A stretch of 64,000 bases of DNA from an uncultured Pseudomonas sp. (GTDB taxonomy: Bacteria > Pseudomonadota > Gammaproteobacteria > Pseudomonadales > Pseudomonadaceae): assembly GCF_913777995.1 (NCBI RefSeq), contig NZ_CAJYVE010000051.1, forward strand, positions 1 through 64,000, read 5' to 3'. Shown piece by piece: positions 57,204-64,000 of the stretch (position 1 is the first letter of the stretch; each line of letters opens with the position of its first letter). The translations under genes and the position numbers were made by a program. A model generated the notes under the pieces. That model was not told the origin of the DNA, ran no database searches, and was given only the letters and a program-made list of their open reading frames with translations.

Positions 57204-57554
57204 TCAGGACAGTTTTTCCTTGATGCGGGCTGCCTTGCCGGACAGGTCGCGCAGGTAGTACAGCTTGGCCTTGCGAACGTCGCCGCGGCGCTTGACCGAC
57301 AGGCTGTCGATCTGTGGGCTGTAGGTCTGGAAGGTACGCTCAACGCCAACGCCGCTGGAGATCTTGCGAACGGTGAAAGCACTGTTCACACCGCGGTTAC
57401 GCTTGGCGATGACAACGCCTTCGAAGGCTTGCAGACGGCTACGATCGCCTTCCTTCACTTTCACCTGAACGACAACGGTGTCGCCCGGGGCGAAGGCCGG
57501 GATTTCTTTCTGCATCTGCTCGGCTTCGAGGGCCAGAATGATTTTGTTGGTCAT
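57204..57554 (-). CDS. rplS: 50S ribosomal protein L19
   Basis: A 116-residue L19 with [44 protein letters not shown] and [14 protein letters not shown], at the subunit interface. ATG 57554 follows a GGAGCAC-like site. It is the last gene of rpsP-rimM-trmD-rplS. Confidence 0.97.
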   Translation of the reverse strand: MTNKIILALEAEQMQKEIPAFAPGDTVVVQVKVKEGDRSRLQAFEGVVIAKRNRGVNSAFTVRKISSGVGVERTFQTYSPQIDSLSVKRRGDVRKAKLYYLRDLSGKAARIKEKLS

Positions 57555-57583
57555 GCTTGTGCTCCTAAGGTGATCCTCCCGGA

Positions 57584-58351
57584 TCAACCATCGATACGTT
57601 TACTATCGTCCCGCTCACGGATGTATTCCGCGAGCAGCTTCTGCTCTTCTCCAGAAAGCGAGCGACTTTCCAGAAGATCAGCGCGTCGTTCGAACGTCCG
57701 CCCAAGGGACTGTTTCAAACGCCAACGCCGGATGTGTGCGTGATTGCCACTTAGCAATACGTCGGGAACACGCTGATCCGCATACACCTCAGGTCGGGTG
57801 TAGTGCGGGCAATCCAGCAGACCGTCCGTGAAGGAGTCTTCCTCCGCAGAGTCCACATGCCCTAAAGCTCCAGGCAGCAGTCGTGTAACCGCATCGATCA
57901 GCACCATCGCCGGCAGCTCGCCACCGGACAGGACATAGTCCCCGATCGACCACTCTTCATCCACGTGCGCTTCAATGAAACGCTCATCGATGCCTTCATA
58001 ACGACCAGCGATGAGAATCAGAGCATTCTCCTGCGCCAGTTCGCGCACCGCCGGCTGATTCAGCCTGCGGCCTTGCGGCGAAAGGTAGATCACCTTCGCC
58101 TTGTCCCCGGCTGCCTGCCTGGCCTCGGCCAGTGCATCTTCCAGGGGCTTGATCTTCATCACCATGCCGGGGCCGCCGCCGAAAGGGCGATCGTCAACAG
58201 TGTGATGGCGATCCGTGGTGTAGTCCCGCGGATTCCAGCAAGTGAGCTGCAACAGCTCCTGCTTCACCGCACGGCTGGTTATGCCGTATTCGCTGATGGC
58301 GGAGAACATCTCGGGAAACAGCGTAATGACCTCTATGCGCAGGCTAGCCAT
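57584..58351 (-). CDS. trmD: tRNA (guanine-N1)-methyltransferase TrmD
   Basis: A 255-residue SPOUT (knotted) methyltransferase for m1G37. N-terminus [39 protein letters not shown] and [11 protein letters not shown] with [10 protein letters not shown] are the family marks. It starts 5 bases after the rimM stop, with a weak binding site, so translation is probably coupled. Confidence 0.96.
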   Translation of the reverse strand: MASLRIEVITLFPEMFSAISEYGITSRAVKQELLQLTCWNPRDYTTDRHHTVDDRPFGGGPGMVMKIKPLEDALAEARQAAGDKAKVIYLSPQGRRLNQPAVRELAQENALILIAGRYEGIDERFIEAHVDEEWSIGDYVLSGGELPAMVLIDAVTRLLPGALGHVDSAEEDSFTDGLLDCPHYTRPEVYADQRVPDVLLSGNHAHIRRWRLKQSLGRTFERRADLLESRSLSGEEQKLLAEYIRERDDSKRIDG

Positions 58352-58356
58352 GGCAT

Positions 58357-58896
58357 TCAGAAGTCCGCATCCCAATCCACCTTCATCTCGCCGGCTGCAA
58401 GGTCAACGGCCAACACGCAGTGCTCCGTATAGGGCAACAGGCGTTCGCGATCATCCAGGCTGCCCGCGCAGGGCTTTACCACCATTACATCGTTCGAGCC
58501 GGTTTCAAGCAGGTGATCGATCTGACCGAGCAATTGCCCGTGCGTATCGATGACCTTGAGGCCTTCCAGTTGATACCAGTAGTACTCGCCATCATCCAGA
58601 TCAGGGAACAGGCTGCTCGGCACGCAGATTTCGCAACCGGACAGAAGACGTGCTTCGTCGCGATCGTCGAGACCCTTGAGCTTCGCGACCAGGAACTTGC
58701 CTTGCAAGCGTCCACTGATCAGCTCTACCTGTTTTTCCACACGCCCTTCGCGCCGCAGCGTCCAGGTCGGGTAGTCCAGCAGGTTGTCAATCGGATCCGT
58801 GAAGGAGTACACCTTCACTTCGCCGCGAACGCCATGAACCGAAAAAATCTTGCCAATGACGATCAGGTCGTCGGCAGATGCAGGCGTCGCGTTCAT
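58357..58896 (-). CDS. rimM: 16S rRNA maturation factor RimM
   Basis: A 179-residue protein with an N-terminal RimM barrel ([21 protein letters not shown]) and a PRC-like C-terminal barrel ([13 protein letters not shown]). It binds S19 and helps assemble the 30S head. ATG 58896 is 5 bases past the rpsP stop. Confidence 0.96.
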   Translation of the reverse strand: MNATPASADDLIVIGKIFSVHGVRGEVKVYSFTDPIDNLLDYPTWTLRREGRVEKQVELISGRLQGKFLVAKLKGLDDRDEARLLSGCEICVPSSLFPDLDDGEYYWYQLEGLKVIDTHGQLLGQIDHLLETGSNDVMVVKPCAGSLDDRERLLPYTEHCVLAVDLAAGEMKVDWDADF

Positions 58897-58901
58897 AAGA
58901 C

Positions 58902-59159
58902 TCAGGCCGCGGCCTTGGTCTTGTTGTGCTCTTTGATCAGCTGAGCAACGCGCTCGGAGGTCTGAGCGCCAACACCCAGCCAGTAGTTCAGGCGTTCTTC
59001 GTTGATGGACAGACGAACTTCCTGACCACGAGCGATGGGGTTGAAGAAACCGATCTGCTCTTTGTGGGAGCCGTCACGGGCGTTGCGGCTGTCTGTAACA
59101 GTCACATGGTAGAAAGGGCGCTTCTTGGAGCCGCCAAGGGCAAGACGAATGGTTAGCAT
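58902..59159 (-). CDS. rpsP: 30S ribosomal protein S16
   Basis: An 85-residue S16, beginning [18 protein letters not shown] and including [31 protein letters not shown] in two parts. It is the first gene of the ribosomal-tRNA modification operon. A promoter lies about 75-100 bases upstream. Confidence 0.96.
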   Translation of the reverse strand: MLTIRLALGGSKKRPFYHVTVTDSRNARDGSHKEQIGFFNPIARGQEVRLSINEERLNYWLGVGAQTSERVAQLIKEHNKTKAAA

Positions 59160-59231
59160 TGAACATCGTTCCTGTTAATGGTGCTGCAAATCTTTGTTGC
59201 ACAATGGGCACGGGTGCCCAAAAGGCCGCAT

Positions 59232-59260
59232 ATTCTCAAGGAATATCCCGAGTTTTGCAA
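59232..59260 (-). promoter_or_regulatory. Promoter of the rpsP-rimM-trmD-rplS operon
   Basis: On the minus strand TTGCAA (59260-59255), a 17-base spacer and GAGAAT (59237-59232) are followed by a short GC-rich part. The leader would be about 66 bases. Confidence 0.5.
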
Positions 59261-59353
59261 AGCCTTTTTCCGCTGCCCGAGAGCCCGCGGTGCCGATCTG
59301 CATGGGGCGGCCACCGCAGTGGCCGGACGTTTCCTTCCTTCCCGGGAAGGCGC

Positions 59354-59401
59354 GCAGCCTTGAGGCTGCACGACGAACGGGCATGGCCTGCGCCATGCCC
59401 G
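59354..59401 (-). terminator. Tandem hairpins between ffh and rpsP
   Basis: Two perfect stems follow the ffh stop: CGGGCATGGC/GCCATGCCCG (59378-59387 with 59392-59401) and GCAGCC/GGCTGC (59354-59359 with 59364-59369). They end ffh transcription before the rpsP promoter; U-runs are weak. Confidence 0.65.
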
Positions 59402-59411
59402 GTTGTTCGGG

Positions 59412-60788
59412 TTACATCTTCGGCATGCCGCCGCCGGGGAACATGCCGCCCAGACCGCGCATCATCTTGGCCATGCCGCCCTTGTTGGAGAATTTCTTCA
59501 TCATCTTCTGCATCTGCTTGTGCTGCTTGATCAGCCGGCCGATGTCCTGCACCTGAGTGCCCGAGCCCATGGCGATACGGCGCTTGCGCGAACCGCTGAT
59601 CAGCTCGGGGTCGCGGCGCTCGGCCGGGGTCATGGAGTTGATGATGGCTTCCATCTGCTTGAACTGCTTCTCGGCCGCGCCCTGGGCATTGCCCATCTGC
59701 GAGAGGTTCATGCCGCCGATGCTCGGCAGCTTGTCCATCAGGCCGCCAAGGCCGCCCATGTTCTTCATCTGTTGCAGCTGGTCGCGGAAGTCTTCGAGGT
59801 CGAAGCCCTTGCCTTTCTTGATTTTCTTGGCGAGCTTGTCGGCCTTTTCGCGGTCCAGGGTCTGCTCGGCCTGCTCGATCAGGCTGAGCACGTCGCCCAT
59901 GCCGAGAATGCGCGAGGCGATACGGTCGGGGTGGAACGGCTCGAGGGCTTCGCTCTTCTCGCCCATACCGATGAACTTGATCGGCTTGCCGGTGATGGCT
60001 CGCACCGAAAGCGCGGCACCGCCACGCGCGTCACCGTCGACCTTGGTAAGGATCACACCGGTCAGCGGCAGCGCATCGCCGAAGGCCTTGGCGGTGTTGG
60101 CGGCGTCCTGGCCGGTCATGGCGTCGACCACGAACAGCGTTTCGACCGGCTTGACCGCAGCATGCAAGGCCTGGATCTCGGTCATCATCTCGGCATCGAC
60201 GTGCAGGCGACCGGCGGTGTCGACGATGACCACGTCGATGAACTTGAGCTTGGCTTCCTGGATCGCCGCCTGGGCAATGGCCACCGGCTTCTGGCTGATG
60301 TCGGACGGGAAGAAGGTCACGTCTAGGTCGTTGGCCAGGGTTTCCAGCTGTTTGATCGCAGCCGGACGGTAGACGTCGGCCGACACCACCATCACCGACT
60401 TCTTCTTGCGCTCCTTGAGGAACTTGGCCAGCTTGCCGGCGGTGGTGGTCTTGCCCGCACCCTGCAGGCCGGCCATCAGTACCACGGCAGGCGGCGCGAC
60501 GTTGAGGGTCAGGTCCTCGTTGGCCGCGCCCATGATGCTTTCCAGCTCGGCCTGGACGATCTTCACGAACGCCTGGCCTGGCGTCAGGCTGCGCGACACC
60601 TCGGTGCCGACGGCGCGTTCCTTGACGTTGTTGACGAAGTCCTTGACCACCGGCAGCGCCACATCGGCTTCGAGCAACGCCATGCGCACTTCGCGCAGCG
60701 TGTCCTTGATGTTGTCTTCGGTCAGCTTGGCCTTGCCGGTGACGTGGCGCAGCGTCTGTGAAAGGCGTTCGGTTAGGTTTTCAAACAT
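59412..60788 (-). CDS. ffh: Signal recognition particle GTPase Ffh
   Basis: A 458-residue SRP54. GTPase motifs are LQGAGKTTTAGKLA, DTAGRLH, TKVDGDARGG and GMGE, and the methionine-rich M domain ends MFPGGGMPKM. It binds 4.5S RNA and targets membrane proteins to FtsY. ATG 60788 is clear. It is divergent from the CcsA-like gene. Confidence 0.97.
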   Translation of the reverse strand: MFENLTERLSQTLRHVTGKAKLTEDNIKDTLREVRMALLEADVALPVVKDFVNNVKERAVGTEVSRSLTPGQAFVKIVQAELESIMGAANEDLTLNVAPPAVVLMAGLQGAGKTTTAGKLAKFLKERKKKSVMVVSADVYRPAAIKQLETLANDLDVTFFPSDISQKPVAIAQAAIQEAKLKFIDVVIVDTAGRLHVDAEMMTEIQALHAAVKPVETLFVVDAMTGQDAANTAKAFGDALPLTGVILTKVDGDARGGAALSVRAITGKPIKFIGMGEKSEALEPFHPDRIASRILGMGDVLSLIEQAEQTLDREKADKLAKKIKKGKGFDLEDFRDQLQQMKNMGGLGGLMDKLPSIGGMNLSQMGNAQGAAEKQFKQMEAIINSMTPAERRDPELISGSRKRRIAMGSGTQVQDIGRLIKQHKQMQKMMKKFSNKGGMAKMMRGLGGMFPGGGMPKM

Positions 60789-61064
60789 GCGCGTTCCTTT
60801 GAGGCTGCGGCCGCCAGCGGTACTGTGCGGTCCGGCCCGAGATGCAGATGAATGGCGCGCGGCAAGCCTGCGGCCTGAACAGGGCGCCGATTATAGCCGA
60901 GAGTCCGGCACACGGACACCAGCCATGCGGCGCCGCGTCCACCGGCGCCATGGCGGCGCTGGCCGGCCAGCGACACCGCGCTCTGCGGAGTCTCGAGCGC
61001 TCTTTCGTGTCACGCCGGTTGTATGCCAAACTCAGCGCCTTTCAGGGCCCGCCCGTCAGGATCT

Positions 61065-61877
61065 ATGTTCCCTTTGCCAGCCAGCCTGTTTCCCACTCTC
61101 GCCGCCGCCGGCCTGTACGCCGCCGCGACCGTCTATCAAGGTCTGCGCCTGCGCCAGGCGATCCGCCCGGACAAACGCCTGCTCGGTCTGCTCGGCGCCT
61201 TGGCCGTCATTGCCCACGCCATCGGCCTGTATTCGCAACTGCTGCGCCCGACCGGCCTGGGCCTGGACTTCTTCAACGCCGCCAGCCTGATCGCCCTGTC
61301 GGTGATCGTCCTGACCCTGCTGGCGACCATCCGTATTCCGGTGGAAAACCTGCTTGCGCTGCTCTTCCCCCTGGGCATGGTCACCGCCCTGCTGGCGCAA
61401 TTCGTGCCCAGCGGCACGGTGCAGCCGGTGCTCGAAGAGCCCGGCATCCTCAGCCACGTGATGCTGTCGATCCTTGCCTACGGCATGTTCACCATCGCGG
61501 TATTCCAGGCACTGCTACTGCTGTTGCAGGACTACCAGCTCAAGCACAAGCACCCTTCGGGGCTGATCCGCAACTTCCCGCCGCTGCAGACCATGGAAAG
61601 CCTGCTGTTCGGCTTCCTCTGGGCCGGCTGGACACTGCTGTCGCTGTCGCTGGTGTCGGGCTGGATCTTCGTCGAAAACCTGTTCGCCCAGCACCTGGTA
61701 CACAAGACCCTGTTGGCCTGCCTGGCCTGGGTGGTATTCAGCGTGCTGCTGTGGGGTCGTACGCGTCTGGGCTGGCGCGGGCACAAGGCGATCCGCTGGA
61801 CCCTCGGCGGCTTCTGCCTGCTGATGCTGGCCTATTTCGGCAGCAAGCTGGTCCGCGAATTCATCCTGCACATCTGA
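61065..61877 (+). CDS. CcsA-domain cytochrome c assembly-like membrane protein (YpjD-like)
   Basis: A 270-residue inner-membrane protein with about eight hydrophobic helices, ending in KLVREFILHI. It has the CcsA/CcmC-type tryptophan-rich region in reduced form (WAGWTLLSLSLVSGW) and His residues that could bind haem. E. coli YpjD has the same place, beside ffh and the CorB-like gene, and its function is not settled. ATG 61065 gives the first helix. It ends 13 bases before the next gene. Confidence 0.85.
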   Translation: MFPLPASLFPTLAAAGLYAAATVYQGLRLRQAIRPDKRLLGLLGALAVIAHAIGLYSQLLRPTGLGLDFFNAASLIALSVIVLTLLATIRIPVENLLALLFPLGMVTALLAQFVPSGTVQPVLEEPGILSHVMLSILAYGMFTIAVFQALLLLLQDYQLKHKHPSGLIRNFPPLQTMESLLFGFLWAGWTLLSLSLVSGWIFVENLFAQHLVHKTLLACLAWVVFSVLLWGRTRLGWRGHKAIRWTLGGFCLLMLAYFGSKLVREFILHI

Positions 61878-61890
61878 CAGGCCACACGCC

Positions 61891-63093
61891 ATGGATACGC
61901 TGCCCGTCGGCCCCTTGCTCGGTGCGCTGATCCTCCTGACCCTCTGGTCGGGACTCTTCACTGCCGTGGAAGCGGCCCTCGGCCAGGCCCCCAAGCGCGG
62001 GAAAAACGACCTCGATCTGCCTACTCTGGTGCTCGGCAATACCCTGTGCAAAGCCCTGCTGGTCGTGCTCAGCCTGCTGCTGGTGGTGCGCCAGGGCTAT
62101 AACCAGTGGCCATTGCTGGCCTGGCTGGGCAGCAGCGCCCTGCTGCTGGTGTTCGTCCAATACCTGCCGCGACACCTGGCCGCTCGCTACCCCCAGGCAA
62201 CCCTGCAATTGGGCGCAGGCCTGGCCGGTCCCCTGCGCCTGTTGCGGCCACTGACCTGGCTGCTCGACGGCATCGCCCGCCTGCTGCTGCGCCCGTTCGT
62301 ACGCCGCCCGGCTCCGCCAGGCCAGGTACAGCACGACGAGCCGGCGTCCAGCAGCGCACACCCGAATGACGCCAGCCCTTCGCTGCCCAGTGGCGTACTG
62401 GCAGGTCTGCAGGCCCTGGACCGGATGACCGTCAACGACATCCTGGTCCCGCGCAACGAAGTGGACGGCATCAACCTCGACGACCCTATCGAGCAGATCA
62501 TCGAGCGGCTGAAAGGCTCCCGCCACACTCGCCTGCCGATTTACCACGACGACATCAACCAGATTCAGGGCGTGCTCAACACCCGACAGATCAGCCACCT
62601 GTTGCCGGAGGCGGAGCTGACCAAGGAACAACTGCTGGCGGTGTGCTACGAGCCCTACTTCGTCCCTGAAAGCACGCCACTGCAGCTGCAACTGCTGAAT
62701 TTCCACAAACAGCAGCGTCGTCTTGGCGTGGTGGTCGATGAATATGGCGAAGTGCTGGGCATCGTCAGCCTGGAAGACATCCTCGAAGAGATCGTCGGCG
62801 AATTCGAAAGCCAGCACCTGGACAACCCGCACATCACCCATCTGGCCGACGGCCAGCTTGAGGTCGACGGCGCGGCGTCGATCCGCGACCTGAACAAGAG
62901 CCTGGGCTGGCACCTGCCGTCCGACGGCCCGCGCACTCTGAACGGCCTGGTCACCGAAGCCCTGGAAACCATTCCGGAGGGCCCGGTGTGCCTGAAGATC
63001 GGCCCTTACCGCCTGGAAATCCTCGAAACCGAAGAAAACCGGATTACCCGTGTATTGATGTGGAAGCAGACACCCCTGCGCCCGTTGCGCTGA
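61891..63093 (+). CDS. CorB/CorC-type CNNM-family membrane protein (magnesium efflux-like)
   Basis: A 400-residue protein with a DUF21 transmembrane part (about residues 1-110, three clear helices and a probable fourth), a CBS-pair (about 190-320, MTVNDILVPRNEV and LGVVVDEYGEVLGIVSLEDILEE), and a C-terminal CorC/HlyC domain. E. coli CorB (YfjD) holds this position next to YpjD and affects Mg/Co transport. GACAG-type binding site before ATG 61891. The gene is coupled to the CcsA-like gene. Confidence 0.88.
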   Translation: MDTLPVGPLLGALILLTLWSGLFTAVEAALGQAPKRGKNDLDLPTLVLGNTLCKALLVVLSLLLVVRQGYNQWPLLAWLGSSALLLVFVQYLPRHLAARYPQATLQLGAGLAGPLRLLRPLTWLLDGIARLLLRPFVRRPAPPGQVQHDEPASSSAHPNDASPSLPSGVLAGLQALDRMTVNDILVPRNEVDGINLDDPIEQIIERLKGSRHTRLPIYHDDINQIQGVLNTRQISHLLPEAELTKEQLLAVCYEPYFVPESTPLQLQLLNFHKQQRRLGVVVDEYGEVLGIVSLEDILEEIVGEFESQHLDNPHITHLADGQLEVDGAASIRDLNKSLGWHLPSDGPRTLNGLVTEALETIPEGPVCLKIGPYRLEILETEENRITRVLMWKQTPLRPLR

Positions 63094-63111
63094 GCGGAGT
63101 CCTGTTACCAC

Positions 63112-63141
63112 TTGTTTCAAGCCGAAACGCCTTTCTATAAT
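63112..63141 (+). promoter_or_regulatory. Sigma-70 promoter of the MHS symporter gene
   Basis: TTGTTT (63112-63117), an 18-base spacer and a consensus TATAAT (63136-63141). The leader would be about 230 bases, with no ORF of note in it. Confidence 0.65.
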
Positions 63142-63380
63142 CCCTGGGCTTACCCAGCCCGGCCGACCCCGTTGCTACCCGCACGCCCAGGGTCCGGCCA
63201 AGCACAGCCCTGAACGCCTCACGCCTCATCTCCGGCATGGCCCGCCACCCTGGCGCCCTGCCCCTGTCCCGCCGGCCAACCGCGCCGCCCAGCTCAGCGC
63301 TGCCCCGATAACCCGCCACACAATAATGAAAGCCTGTGGCTGCCCGTGCAGCACCAGACGCCATGACAGGGATATTCCGC

Positions 63381-64000
63381 ATGACTTCCACGACCTTTGC
63401 CGACACCGACAGCACCTCGCCGCCGCCGGCCAACTCCGCCGCGCGCGTCGCCACTGCCAGCTTCATCGGCACCGCCATCGAGTTCTACGACTTCTACGTT
63501 TACGCCACGGCGGCCGCGCTGGTGATCGGCCCGGTGTTCTTCCCGCAAACCTCGGGCGCGGCGCAGATGCTCTCGTCGTTCCTCACCTTCGGCATCGCCT
63601 TTCTCGCCCGTCCACTGGGTTCGGCCCTGTTCGGTCACTTCGGCGACCGCATCGGGCGCAAATCGACCCTGGTCGCCTCGCTGCTGCTGATGGGCATCAG
63701 CACCACGCTGATCGGCGTGCTGCCTGGCTACGCCAGCATCGGTGTCTGGGCGCCGATCCTGTTGTGCCTGCTGCGCTTCGGCCAGGGCCTGGGGCTGGGT
63801 GGTGAATGGGGCGGTGCTGCGCTGCTGGCCACCGAGAACGCCCCGAAAGGAAAGCGCGCCTGGTTCGGCATGTTCCCGCAGTTGGGCCCGTCGATTGGCT
63901 TCCTGGCCGCCAACGGCCTGTTCCTGACCCTGGCGATGCTGCTCGACGACCAGCAGTTCCGCGACTGGGGCTGGCGCGTGCCGTTCCTACTCAGCGCCGT
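63381..64000 (+). CDS. MHS-family MFS metabolite:proton symporter, partial
   Basis: The first 206 residues of an MFS transporter running off the right edge. After a Ser/Thr/Pro-rich N-terminal 25 residues come ATASFIGTAIEFYDFYVYA, FLARPLGSALFGHFGDRIGRK (the MFS A-motif in two parts) and LGGEWGGAALLATENAP, which place it in the metabolite:H+ symporter (ShiA/ProP/KgtP) group. ATG 63381 is used; ATG 63363 is also in frame and adds 6 residues. The substrate cannot be told. Confidence 0.9.
   Translation, partial: MTSTTFADTDSTSPPPANSAARVATASFIGTAIEFYDFYVYATAAALVIGPVFFPQTSGAAQMLSSFLTFGIAFLARPLGSALFGHFGDRIGRKSTLVASLLLMGISTTLIGVLPGYASIGVWAPILLCLLRFGQGLGLGGEWGGAALLATENAPKGKRAWFGMFPQLGPSIGFLAANGLFLTLAMLLDDQQFRDWGWRVPFLLSA

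Overview
This window is a GC-rich, densely coded piece of a gammaproteobacterial chromosome and reads as Pseudomonas, most likely the P. putida group. The basis is gene content and order that I recognise: sagS-gpx-msrB-alaA-htpX-tpm, ohr-efp-earP, an EF-P with Arg32, a fused tyrA-aroA gene, the amidase-independent cell-wall recycling phosphatase gene mupP next to ubiG, and REP palindromes of Pseudomonas type. It is almost all core genome. I see no prophage, CRISPR array, insertion sequence or toxin-antitoxin island.

Layout. 1-502: the end of a tRNA operon (tRNA-Gly, tRNA-Glu, minus strand) with a strong promoter. 503-10208: an oxidative-damage and stress block (free methionine sulfoxide reductase, glutathione peroxidase, MsrB, the SagS-like hybrid kinase, AlaA, HtpX, Tpm and a LigB-type dioxygenase). 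10295-15395: a DEAD-box helicase with a long leader, a spermidine-synthase-like protein, class II DAHP synthase and a TauE permease. 15521-18898: ohrR, a TonB-dependent receptor and ohr with a duplicated operator. 18969-23428: efp/earP, three small uncharacterised genes and an amino-acid permease. 23759-29408: a ComEA-like protein and a stripped-down O-antigen locus (wbpM, wbpL, wbpV only) ending at lapA/ihfB. 29682-39394: the overlapping serC-pheA-tyrA/aroA-cmk-rpsA series and gyrA. 39707-45659: methionine salvage (mtnA, MTA/SAH deaminase), ubiG, mupP, an SDR and a diguanylate cyclase with a candidate sigma-54 promoter. 45674-63093: recJ, yaeQ, a BvgS-like sensor without a kinase, thrC-hom-dsbC, xerD, the rpsP-rimM-trmD-rplS operon, ffh, and a CcsA-like/CorB pair. 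63381-64000: the start of an MHS-type symporter.

The left 45.6 kb and the right 18.3 kb correspond, from my memory of P. putida KT2440 and P. aeruginosa PAO1, to two blocks that lie far apart in both. The junction falls in the 14 bases between the diguanylate cyclase and recJ.

The most interesting items are: the BvgS-like protein whose phospho-acceptor His position is Arg and which has no ATPase domain; the near-empty O-antigen locus with an AT-rich remnant; a REP array with a duplicated flanking unit, one REP supplying the yaeQ stop codon; a perfect 16-bp inverted repeat between hom and thrC; and duplicated OhrR-type operators. None of these amounts to an obviously new defence or mobile system. 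Start codons were chosen by ribosome-binding site and family alignment from memory; no database search was possible.
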